DNA of 64,000 bases from Mya arenaria (Eukaryota; Mollusca; Bivalvia; Myida; Myidae): the NCBI RefSeq assembly GCF_026914265.1, contig NC_069127.1, positions 71,662,223-71,726,222 on the forward strand, written 5' to 3'. The notes under the pieces were generated by a model that saw only the letters and a list, made by a program, of their open reading frames with translations, had not been told where the DNA came from and did not search any database. This document shows positions 1-13,000 of the stretch, in pieces (positions within the stretch are counted from its first letter, which is position 1; the number at the start of each line of letters is the position of its first letter). A program made the translations under genes and the position numbers.

Positions 1-1130
1 CAAGAAGTGCTTAAAGTTACTGTTAGCAATTGCATCAGCAACTCTGTGAATTGCAACAACTATGTCAATGGCATTTTAACGTTCTACTAGATTATTTGCA
101 TAACAGCCTAGAATAAACATTTATTTTGTCACAATTGGAATCCTTAAAACTTTAGTCTGATATTGACATCAAATGTCATAACAATGTTTCAGGAACAAAG
201 TTATTAATTTAATAAAAAAACAGAACATAAATTCTCATAGGCTTTTTCGTCAAAAAAAATAAAACAACTGCCATATAATACATATTGAGTTCCTTCAGTT
301 ATAAGCTCCTAAATGGTATAAGCGGTCACTGTCATATCGAACGTTGTTACTATTACTATTTTTATACACTTTCTCATAAACATCGCCTATCCGTTACTTC
401 ACTGAGCCATGCCATTACGGTCACATCAAACACAATTAGCAATTAGACTAGAAACAGACTGCAATAATCAGATTTGAGCTCAATTCAGGACTTCTAGTCT
501 TCACGTGATGCCCGGTTAGATAGGAAGTGCAAATGTACACAAAAGTGTTTTGTTCTATTGATTGCCGTTATGTTAAATCTTCATTTTAAAACAGTGTTGC
601 TTTCTTATTAAATACATCTAAATTAAAAGACGGATAATACACTATAATTAAAGTTAATGCAATTTGTATTTTTAATCTTTATTTCAACTGCAATCGGACA
701 TAGAGAGACATATCTTGCAAACTTTAAAGGCTAAAAAACGTGTTTGTAATGTTTTTTACAGTTTAGTTTTCACATGTTCTTTCTCTTTATATAAAACTCT
801 TTCAAATGATACCAAAATAGCATGACCACCATATTAAATTCCATATCAGCATCTTCTCATATGGACCACTACCTTATTCAGCGAACAAGACAATGTGTTT
901 TAATGCTGGACCTTGGTGATATTACTATACATGGATATAAATACAAAGATTCCCACATCATTACATTTGTCATCAAGATTAGATAGACACCGGGGCGCCA
1001 TATAGCGTCAACCATATTTCTTTAATAATTTGACGCAGTAACCCACTATTTGATCAATCTTTAAATAAGTCGTTCGTGATCTTCTTGAAAAAATTTCACT
1101 TTCTGACCAAGATTCCAAGCTAAAATCACA
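1..1130. other. Intergenic, AT-rich; first 120 bp match the flanks of the 18-bp array at 45.8-46.2 kb
   Basis: Bases 1-120 share GTTAGCAATTGCATCA, AACTATGTCAATGGCATTT and AACGTTCTACTAGA with the edges of the 18-bp array at 45,765-46,260, but without the array between them. From about 750 the sequence belongs to the duplicated unit. No gene was seen. Confidence 0.5.
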
Positions 1131-1700
1131 CCTATGTTGGACCTAACACGGACCATAAGAGAAATATTGATCAGGGGTGGTCAGGGTTGGTCCTGATTGA
1201 AACTGAATCGACGGTCCCTCGACGGTCGCAAAACATCGGACAGGCCCGAACAATCACGGCACCACAGCGGATTTACATCGTTCAACACGGATCCAACACC
1301 GCACGGCAGCGCCACGGACCGTCCCTGAACGAGCCTGACCATCCTCAACGAACATGGGGTAAACATGGATGACATCGGGAAACATTCGGGCCATCCCGAA
1401 TCAGTTATGGAATGTTCCTGACCTAACATGGACCGCCCCGTATTGATCCGTGTACAACACGGTATGCCGAATCGCCTTGGATCAACACGGTGCCACAACG
1501 GACATTCCCGGAGCCAACATGGTACCTACAAAGACCATCCCGGACTACCCCGGATTATAAAATCATCCTGGATGGCCACGGACGGTTCCAGATGACCCCA
1601 GCAATTTTAGACAGTTTAAAATTGAGGGGTAGTGTCCTGGACCATCCAAGACCATCCAGGACTCTCCCGGATAACCCTGGACCCAACGTGGATTGGAAGT
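1130..1700. repeat. GC-rich degenerate short-period repeat block
   Basis: Recurring ACCATCCxGGAC, AACACGGAxC and CACGGxACCA words form a degenerate block far richer in GC than its surroundings. A shorter homologous block is at 21,400-21,830 in unit B. Short open frames here are chance. Confidence 0.55.
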
Positions 1701-1704
1701 ATTA

Positions 1705-3360
1705 GCTCACAGGGTCACAAGCAATAACTCATCTAAACACACAGGGACACAAACAGACACTCATATATACATACAGGGTCACGAATAGACACTCATCTAT
1801 ACATACAGGGTCACAAATAGACACTCATCTATACATACAGGGTCACAAACATACACTTATATGTAAACCCAGGGTCACAAGCAGACACTCATATGTAAAC
1901 ACAGGGTCACAAACAGACACTCATCTATACATACAGGGTCACGAACAGACACTCATCTATACATACAGGGTCACAAATAGACACTCATCTATACATACAG
2001 GGTCACAAACATACACTCATATGTAAACACAGGGTCACAAACAGAGACACTCATCTATACATACAGGGTTACAAACAGACACTTATATGTAAACACAGGG
2101 TCACAAACAGACACTCATCTATACATAAAGGGTCACAAACATACACTCATCTATATACATAGGGACACAAACAGATCTTATCGATACACACAAGGTCACA
2201 AACAGACACTCATCTATACACACAAGGTCACAAACAGACACTCATCTATAAACACAAGGTCACAAACAGACACTCATCTATACACACAAGGTCACAAACA
2301 GACACTCATCTATACACACAAGGTCACAAACAGACACTCATATGTAAACACAAGGTCACAAACAGACACTCATCTATACACACAAGGTGACAAACAGACA
2401 CTCATCTATACACACAAGGTCACAAACAGACACTCATCTATATACATAGGGACACAAACAGACACTCATCTATACACACAAGGTCACAAACAGACACTCA
2501 TCTATACACACAAGGTCACAAACAGACACTCATCTATACACACAAGGTCACAAACAGACACTCATCTATATACATAGGGACACAAACAGACACTCATCTA
2601 TACACACAAGGTCACAAACAGACACTCATCTATATACATAGGGACACAAACAGACACTCATCTATACACACAAGGTCACAAACAGACACTCATCTATACA
2701 CACAAGGTCACAAACAGACACTCATCTATACACACAAGGTCACAAACAGACACTCATATATAAACACAAGGTCACAAACAGACACTCATCTATACACACA
2801 AGGTCACAAACAGACACTCATCTATAAACACAAGGTCACAAACAGACACTCATCTATAAACACTAGGTCACAAGCAGAAACCCATCTATACACACAAGGT
2901 CACAGACAGACATTTATCTATACACACAAGGTAACGAACAGACACTCAGATATACACACAAAGTCACAAACAGACACTTATTTACACACACAGGATCACA
3001 AGCAGACACTCATCTTTACTAGCAGGATCACAAGCAGACACTCATCTTTACTAGCAGGATCACAAGCAGACACTTATCTTTACACACAAGGTCACAAACA
3101 GACACTCATCTATTCACACAAGGTCACAAACAGACATTTATCTATACACACAAGCTCACAAGCATACAATCATCTATACGCAAGAAGTCACAAACAGACA
3201 CTTATCGATAAACATAGGGTCACAAATTTAAACTAATTGATGCACACAAGGTCACAAACAGACGCACATCGATACGCAGAATGTTACGAATAGACAATTA
3301 TCGATACACACAATGTCAAAAGAAGACATTCATCGATACACACACGGTCACATAACAACA
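1705..3360. repeat. 32-bp minisatellite, about 50 units
   Basis: The unit contains AGGTCACAAACAGACACTCA followed by TCTATACACACA, giving a 32-bp period. The middle (2,200-2,900) is nearly uniform and the edges diverged. The matching place in unit B (22,310-22,390) keeps only two or three degenerate units. Confidence 0.93.
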
Positions 3361-4531
3361 TACATTAAGTACATAATTATTATCATAATTGATATCTTAA
3401 TAGTTGCTGTGAACGGTCAGTAGAAATAATTTATTTCACCGGAGGTCTAAGCGGTGTTTTATATAAAACATTAACGAGGTTTATAATGCTTCAGACGAAT
3501 GGACAATAAAAGAAAAGAAGTCAACTTTTTATTTTCTTTCTTTTATGAAAATTATACGTTTATCTTTACAGTAGAGAAAATATGGAATTAAGAAATCTAT
3601 TTACGTTTCTCATAGACATATCACCATAAATTAATTATTATTTGCATGTTATGTAAAAAACATGCTTACAAATAAACTCAATAAAAATAAAAATTAATAC
3701 TGTATTTAAACATGAGCAGTTCAGTCATATAACACTTTAACAATAAATCGAAACAGGCTTATTTTGATCGCTTTCAATCGACATGTCTTGATTTTTTTTG
3801 GTTTTTATCTCATGGTGTGTGGCTTCATAAAATAATTAAGGTATCCGACCCAGAAATAAGATATTTTTCATAAATGCTAAATGTTGATGCCACGTGACCC
3901 TTAATTATGTAAGTATCGTTTAAAATAAATTTTCTCACTTATTACAAAAATGTTAAATAATCTAACAAAAACACATTATACACAAACATTTTTTTTATAT
4001 AATTTGTATATTATTTTAAGTGGAATCGGACGTAAACATTCCTATTTGGCAATCTTCAAAGGCCGAAAATAAGTTTCGTTACACTATTCTGAGAATATTT
4101 ATTACAATTTTCTTTTTTGCACGCAATATTATTTTAAATGATATCCAATATAAAATGGGGACGCCAAGCACCCCAAATTTACATAAATACCTAAAGCATT
4201 TATGATGTGTGTTTTAAGTTATTACTAAATTCCTTTGCGCGTTATGTCTATCAAAAAATGAATGTATAACAAAGAACTGCAAATAGTTCGAGTGAATAAA
4301 TTTATATAACCTTATATGCGATAACTCGTATAAATAAATATAAAAATATGCGCACCAGTATATTTTGACATTATCACTATCAAGGAAGCACATATCACAA
4401 CAGTTATAAAAACAAACAATATGTACTCAATTCGGAAGCTGTCAAAAATGGGTTGATTATTCTGTTCCAAAGTAAAAATCACTAAATGTGGTTTAAGGTT
4501 CAGAAACGTTGTTGTATGGCGGCTGATTCTA
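3360..4531. other. 3' flank of cadherin copy A
   Basis: AT-rich sequence homologous to 22,390-22,930 in unit B, including TTTCACCGGAGG at 3,436. It probably holds the 3'UTR and polyadenylation region. Minus-strand AATAAA is seen near 4,098, too far to assign firmly. No other gene was seen. Confidence 0.4.
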
Positions 4532-7044
4532 CTATACTTCTACTTCACAATCGCTGCTATCCGTAGTTTCGTTATTGTCTGAATCCATGTCCTCATTATG
4601 AGTATCTTCGATCGGTTTGGACACTTCATTTGTTTCCCCTGTTTTGCCAAATTTCTCATTGGATGCAACTTTTTTTAAATGCGTATGTTCGGTCTTGATT
4701 TCAAGCAACTCACAAATGTAACATTTCTTCGCCATTTTTTTGCTGAAATTTAAAGTTAATTTGAAATTTCCAAATTTACTGCGAAACGTCAGGCCTAAGG
4801 CTAAAACAAAATATACACATACATTAGTTCACATAAATGACAAAAATGGATCGACACACAAAATTAAATATTTGAAACTAGAGCTATCACTAATATTAAA
4901 ACCCCCAAACGTCATCCTGATTGGAACTAGCAGTGAAATCCCACTAAAATGACAAAGCTGTCGATAGAGTTAAGGTTCATGCACGCTTCGCTTCCTCCCA
5001 TAGTGCTTTACCTTAATACAATGCAATCCAAAAGTGTTAAATATAACATCTTCACATTATGTTATTTCATTGTTCGAAATTTAAATTCCATTCGGTTGTT
5101 TTTAAGAATGCTCCGGACAAGAGAAAATACAACAGACTGAACGACCGACACCAGGGTGACGCCAATAAACCCACTTCGATATTCGTTTGTCGTGGGTAAA
5201 ATAATGGTTTATTTTTAACTGTTCCTATTTTAACGATTTTAGTCCTCAGCGAAACGTCATTATCAACATAGATTAATATGTAATGCAAACTGAAATTGCT
5301 TCATTAGAACAATTCGGAATAACTCAATAAGTAAAAAAAATCTTCCCGTTTACATAAGTAATGGATTCTGATAAATACATACCTTTTGAGCAGTCTGTGT
5401 ATTATGAAAACAATTATTGTTGTTTCAATAATAATGAACGCTGACATGACAATAAAGCCAATTTGAGTCGCACTAAATTTGTCCCCGTTCGAATCCGTAC
5501 TCCCCAATGGTTCAGTCGTATACATCAGGGACCGAATTTCTTCAAAGTGGCTATACACGTTGCTGTTGAGTACAAGTATAATAACATTAAAGTAACACTC
5601 TTATTCAAAATTAATACATACACATGTATAACAAACATAAATTTTGACTGATACACCTTAAACTACTTACTAAATAATGCATTTATGGAAAATACTAATT
5701 ACTGACAACAAGATTGTAACCGTGTATTTAATAGCAGAAAGCGCAAAAATATTAAATAATTGGTGAATGCTAAAATATTTACTGTGGTTTACTATAGTTT
5801 GTTTAGGTAGAAATACCGTGTTTTATGCTCATTTCTTTCAAATTCAACTCGGTATCTTTTCATGAGAACCATTGTTCGACATTTATTCATCCATTTTGGA
5901 ATTTTAAAACAAAAGTTTTAATTGTTGTAAATCTTACATGGGAATAAGAGTGCATCGTTAACGGCTATGGTTTTAAACATGCGGATTCAATGGGAACCAT
6001 GTAGTGGTATGCAATCAAGAGAAAATAGTTTCATATAGATAGAACTAGAGTAATCACAAGCTTGTTCGTTCATGCATATGAAGCGATACGGGCTAAAGTT
6101 GCAGTTTGATTGCAAACATCGTTTGCAGAGATCTCTTGTACATGTAGATATGTCACAAAACATGCACAAAATCACGTTTACCTCGTGTTTTCATAAATCA
6201 TCAAGCGCCTTGCAAGAGTCTTCTCAAACATATGTGACGTAGACTTCACATTTACCATTCCCCTCGATATCTATCAGCTAGACGCTTCACTTGTGCAGTA
6301 TAATGTTTGTACACATATTTAGATGCTGATGCACTAAGAAGCCACAAAGAAATGGCAGCCACATACACGTACAAGTATCATCTATCAACCTCTATATTTA
6401 CGAAGTGTCATAAACATATTACCTAATAAATACGAATTTGTCGATGCTTTCGTCTTTCGGCGACAATTTCATCTGTGACCTGAAATAATCCACTCACATT
6501 AAAACGTGGTTAGGTTGATAGTTAGCTGCTTAGTTAGTCAGTTAGTATAAACTAAACTAAAAGTAAATCGCCCTAAAATAAACTTGAAATTCTCCTCAGG
6601 TACCAGGTTTATCATTGGAAATTTAATGGAATCAATTCTCTATTTTCTTAGAATCTAGCTAAAAAGTATTGACCAACTTGTGGAGCTTGTCATTTTGTAG
6701 TTCAATAATGTGGTTGACGTTCACCGGCAACCCTAAAGTCCGGGTAAATTGCCTGAAAAAAATGCATAAAACCGTTATTTTCATTACAGAAATGGTTATA
6801 GTTCAAGAAAGGTCTTGGTAATGACAAGTTTAAAAATAGTTGAAATATGGAATAATGCAAGTGGTGTGTTTTGGAAACTTAATGTCGATTTTTTTATGAG
6901 TTATTCTTTGTAGATAAACAAAGATCGATTGTATTTGATTATTTATATAACTGCTTACTGCTCAAAATAAGTATCTTGATTTGTAAGTTGTCCGACAGTT
7001 AACGGCGTTTCGATTGAAACCCAGCCATCGTCTCCATGTACGAC
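4532..7044 (-). CDS. Copy A exons 21-25: juxtamembrane region, transmembrane helix, tail
   Basis: Exons: 6,959-7,044, 6,678-6,752, 6,423-6,479, 5,383-5,562 and 4,532-4,742 (stop at 4,532-4,534). The helix is IGFIVMSAFIIIETTIIVFI, followed by HRLLK. The tail has an extra basic, Cys-bearing start (MAKKCYICELLEIK) absent from copy B, then an acidic end (NEDMDSDNNETTDSSDCE). The intron between exons 23 and 24 carries a 367-bp TTAA-flanked MITE missing from copy B. Confidence 0.8.
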
Positions 7045-10000
7045 CTAACAATGTAAGATAGTCTGTTCTCTCATTTCCTTCTATAAGAACGTATCGTTTG
7101 TGGAAAAAAGTAAAACAAAGCCAAACAGTAGAAATGTATATGAAAAACGTGTTTTTCATTATAGCATGTTTCTTATCACTGCAATATTATAATACACTGT
7201 GTATGCATTGTATAACACTGTTATGCCATTGGCTGGTAACTACCATTTAGGAGATCCCTAATCATAGCAAAATATGTTCAAGGAAGGAGGTAATTCGCAA
7301 GTTATATTGAATTGCATCTTACGTATGCAAGCGCTGTTGATCGAAGTGATGGGGTACCCATGTCCATTGCCGTAAAGTACAACTTTGTAATATCCGCCAA
7401 CGAACCTGGACTGTCCACGTAGATGTCTCCCGTGTGATTGTCAATATGGAACAACGAACCCCTGCAATTAAATCACTCGCTTTATTTTAAGACAGAATGT
7501 TCACTAATTCTTGGCGTTGGTCTTTCTAGAAATACATCTTTTCTATAGATTGTCTCCTTAAACAAAATAAATTTTACACAGATATAGATATATTTATTTC
7601 CGTGTATATATTTGTATAATTTTATTATAAAATTTACTTATGTTTTAGATATTTGAAATATCACGGATGAAAAATATTAATTGCCTTGCCATTTATATAA
7701 TAAACATACCCATTATCCGTTAAGAAATAATTGATTTGTGCATTCTCCTCCGTATCAAGGTCCTCTGCCTGAACAATTCAAAACGGTTTTATATATATAT
7801 ATACAAGGTTATTGCTTGTTTCATTATATTTGTATTTAATGAATTCTTAAAACTTTATGCTATGTCAAATTTATGTTTATAAATATGCATTTGCAAAAGC
7901 GCACTGCATTTTTGATGGTGTCAAACTAATCTAGAAATGACGTCATTGATATTTTGTTCTGTTTGCGCTTACTTTGGATTTTGACTCGAAACAGGGCCAA
8001 AATTTCAAAAACAATCAGTGATATAGAAAAGATATTCACTGTTTTAGAACAGAAATTATAGCTCATTGATAAAATTATATAAATTAGAGTTCCAAGTATA
8101 ATACAATGTGAGAGCAACAAAAGTCAAACGGTCAACTGTCTTTTTTTCGTCGAAAATGGGACATAATTCAACAGTTATTACAGTAAAAAGTAATTGACCT
8201 TGATATATGTATATATTTTGTATAATTTACATATATATACAGACAACGACGACGAAAGCTGACACAATACCTCGACCTTATTTCCTTGAAAAAAAAAACC
8301 CGGACGAGCTTGAAAATAACATTAATGAAGAAAGACTACATGAAAAGAAACAAAATCGACAAAAGCAAGGGTGACTTACTTTAACGGTTCCAATTTTAGA
8401 CCCATTAGCTGTAGAAGGGGTAATGTAGAATACATACTTTTCACTGGTAAACAGAGGAGGATTGTCGTTGACGTCTATCACATTAACTGAGATATTGTAT
8501 ACACACTTTAACTGAAAAAAGTCGAGGGTTAAATGACTCGATAACGAAGTGATTCCGAAAAATACACCTGACAACCTTTAATTTGCTAGTTAAACTATGT
8601 GTAACCCATTATTCTTCCATGCTTATGATGCTATGTCAAAGTTTTTAGGATGTATGAAATTTGCAAGTAAAGCTTTCTAATCCAGTATTTATGCGAATAG
8701 GCCTTAAGTGATGTATTGTATGAAAATCACAATCATAGTATGTGTATGTCGTGTTATAAATCATTTCACATGATTTGCATAGATTTTCCGTTTGGAACAA
8801 AGTTTGAACGTTTTGGAATAAATAAAGAACATCATCACTCAATGTTCGTATTCTGACTCACTTTGTCGCAACGGAATGATTGCAAGGTATATACGTAAAT
8901 CAATTGTTCGGGATTTGAGTAATTCCCAATAAGTATGTATAATATTTATTTTTATTTTTTATTTTTTTTTATCAATTAGATAATGCTTAACATAATCATA
9001 CTTTCAAAATGAACGTTAGTTTACTTACAACACTACCCTGTTTCACATCTATAATAAGGTCATACGAGCTGATGTTTTCCCTATCTAACACCGCTGTTGT
9101 CATTAACATGTCTCTGGAAAGGACATATACATGTTGTTTTCAAAACGCCGTTCTATCGATTAATATTGTGAAAGTGAATCGGACAATAACATGGGAATAT
9201 AACTAAAAAACACTAATATTTAAGACAAGATTTATTTCAAGAAGAAAAAAGTATAAGGGGAAGTTCCTTTAAATAATCGAAGAGTTGTAAATTGCACAGT
9301 TAGCACTGTAATATTGACATCCCAAGTTTCATTCATTTCCTTTCCATAGATTCCGAGTTAGGCTGTGAATAATTTTTGTTTGATGAACATCAAAGAACTA
9401 GGGCGGATGGTTTCACAACAATGTGTCCAAAGGTAAGCATAGCTTCACACTGCTATTCGTCAATACTAAATGTTCAATTTTGCCCATTCTAGGAGCTTTT
9501 GAGTCATCAAATGTTTGAAGAAAATCAAAACCAATAGGAGATAGCGTTTCAAGGAAGTGTCCAAGAGATACAATTTCTGTGCAAAGCACAACTTTACTAT
9601 AATAACTTACAATCAATGTTCGAAGTTTCATTCAAATGTTTTTGATAGATATCAAGCAATGCTTCGGACAAACCTTTTTCAAAAACATTCTATGTACAAG
9701 GGGTAATACTTTGCAAGAACTAGACCAAGAGTATTAATTCTTCAACTTTTAACATTGTAACGTTGTGATATATAAAGTTTCAATAAATTCCTCAAAATAT
9801 GTTTCCTCGCCTTAAAAGAAAAAGAAAAAGAATAAGTCTAAAAAATAAAAAGGTGAATAATAATAATAAAAAATGTCCTTTCCTTTAAGACAAACTACAT
9901 TTATCTATAACATTTAGCTCAATTATACAAAATTACATACCCATTGTAAGATATATTAAATGCCAGCCTGGCCTTTTCTGGAATAACGTTATAAATTAAA

Positions 10001-13000
10001 CCTTGGCCGTCGCACTGAAAAGTATCAATAAGATCAATGCAAAAACGATTTCAACTACAATCCCATCTCTTTTACAACATTAATCAGTTATGCTGTTGTT
10101 TTTGTGCCGAACAAATGGTGGTTTCATTAGACATATCCAAATATCAGTCTATGAAAACATGACACAATAAAAAGTAATAACCATAGATTAACAGAAATAA
10201 GAAGACTTTAGACATCGGCAATTGTCGTGTTAAGCTTTTTAACAACACAAAGTGAAAGATCTGAAGCCAAAATGCCAACAATTTACATATATTGGTCCAA
10301 TGTAGGTCCCAACTGGGTCATTTTCCTTCACGTCAAACGTCTTGTCATAATTCCGAATACCGTCAGCAACAAAACGCCTAATATCTACGTTTACGGTTTC
10401 ACAACGTCTGTAAAATATATTGTAGAATTCTTAAATTCCAATTACAAAACAAATTGTACATGTGATTATTTTTGCAACTGTCACGGCAGTTCGTCCTTTT
10501 TTATAAGTATTGTCAAAATGCTTGTTCTGATAGGACCTCATTTGATCCAAGATAACAATATTACACAAACTTGAAATCCGTTGTTTCAATCGTATCATTG
10601 CACAACATAGGCCATCATGTTCCAAAATTGACTTTGCAAGAACAACCATCCTTTATAAACATTAGTTCAACATAATTTCATTGTGCATTACTATGTAAAA
10701 CGATAAAGAATTCGCAAAGTTCTTGTATACAAGTATATTACCGAGCAGGAAAGCTGGGGTCGGGGTTATCGCAAGCTTCCACGAAAAGCGAATAATGATC
10801 GCAATGCAAATCGCTCTCTGTCATAACAAATTTTCCAGTTGTAGCGATCAAATCGAAGGGCAGCGTATACTGCTGGCAGTCATGAACATTCACTGCATTT
10901 TGAAGAATTGTGTAGACTATGTCAGCGTTATCTCCCGTATCCTTGTCTTCCGCGATAATCTGTACATATATACGAAAATTAAGAAATAGAGAGATACATG
11001 GTTCTTCATATTTACTGTTGCCATTTCATGAGGTTTATGTTCGCGTTTACGTTTACCAAAAACATAAGTGCTTGGTTAAACAAAGAAGAACATACATATG
11101 CCTAAAAAGACCGAGATGACTGGATATCTATGCCGAAAAATGATAATACTAATGTGTTATATATTCATAGCACAAAGTATGCTTTTCCAAATAAACCTCT
11201 ATCAGAGGACGTAGTTAAGGGCGTATTGTCTAGCACGCCGCCGGACGATGGCTACTTTTTGTACTTGAATTGACAGTAATAGCTGAGAGTAGTAGGGAAC
11301 CGCTTGTTTTTAACATACATCAACTGCTTAAGGAGTACAAGTCGAGTCTTCAGCCCCACAAGGTGAGCTTTTACCACAATAACATAAAAGGGGAATCTAC
11401 ACAGACAAGTAAACTTAGAGGTGCAAAAACAAAAGTAAACTTGTTATCTTTAAGACATTAAATACAATATAAAGACACTTTTAAGAAATAGCTAGCAAAT
11501 GAAAACAATGCTTACTTGTCCGATAGTCATCCCATAGGACAGAGAGATGTTGTCGTTGATGTTGAAATGGTAAGGGCCTTGGATGAAAACGGGACTGTTG
11601 TCATTGATGTCAGCAACCTGAATGTTTACTGTTAAGTTGTTCTTTCCCACCTTGTCTAGGACAGACCGAGGTATAACCTGAAAATACATTTAATGTTTGA
11701 AAGTGATTTATTGACATGTTCTGTATTTGCATTCACTTTACTTACTAGTTCAGGGTATTACGACTACTTATAACTAAAGTATAACATAATTATGGTCGTG
11801 TGTTGATCCAGCTTAATAGATGCTCGCCTCCCACCTAAATGTCCTCGGTTTGGGTGTCATTCAAAACGTTTCTGTGAATGAATCAGACTCCTGTTGCGCG
11901 CATCCCAATCCAACTGTCTTCAAAAGAATTTAAATATTAGAAACTTCAGGAAGAAATACTAACGCCAGTTACGCCACAGCAATGAAAGACCATAAGACAT
12001 AATAAGGATGACATATAGGTCGATGTTTGAATAAATTAGACCGGCTTTATTTCTGTAAAAGTAGTCCTTACAGTAAGTACAAACGATGATTTAGTTTCTC
12101 GGTCCAGCTTCCCATTAACTTCCAATACTGCGGTTCGGTTGTCAATTTTCTTCAGTTGAAAAGGACCATCACCATCCAATTTATAGAATATATAGCCGTT
12201 TTCTCCCTATAACAATATTGATAGCATTTTGACAATTTAACACAGTCAAATTGGTGTTCATAAACCATACTCCTAAACATCTCTAAGGGTTATCAATAAT
12301 GCGCGATTTCCTTTACACAAAACAACGCAAAGGTGCACATTTTCAAAACGCATGTTCTTTAGTTTAAACGAACGTATCTATTGTTTTATGACTTGCAACA
12401 ACATGTATCACGAACAGACAAATACATGCAATCTAGATAATAATGCATAATTATACATATAATACATCTAACCGTATCTATATCTACAGCTTGAACGTCT
12501 TGTAGCCGAATTCCGTTCAATTGGTTTTCCAACACTGTGACGTTAACAACGTTCGGTTTGAAGTATGGTTCGTTGTCGTCAACGTCTATTACGTTAACTT
12601 TTAATGTGGTCTGGGCGGTCCCTGTGCTTGGTCTGTCCTCTTGATAAGCCTGTCCGAAACGTTATTTAACGTATTTGTTTGATCATGAGTTACAATAAAT
12701 ATAGTTCACAAATAATGATTAATATAAACTGAAAGAGGACGATTAATGCAATACACAACTGTTAAATCTACTGCACAAATGATGCTTGAAAAATAAAATT
12801 TAATACGTAGCATGCAGCACAGAAAGGGTGTAAACTTCACTGAACGAGTGACACAAACGTTTAAACATCACAAACAGGCAAAGAACGCATAAAAATAGTT
12901 TTACTGATTCATAATCGCATTTGATCCGTTAAGAAATCACGAGAGTATTAGGGCTGTAAACCAGCTCATGTGGCCATTACCTCACACTCGCCCCGACATT

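Noticed and set aside
1705-3360. CRISPR-like direct repeats
   Set aside because: No unique spacers; a continuous 32-bp minisatellite in animal DNA.
10723-10989. Plus-strand 88-codon frame
   Set aside because: Shadow of copy A exon 14 on the minus strand.
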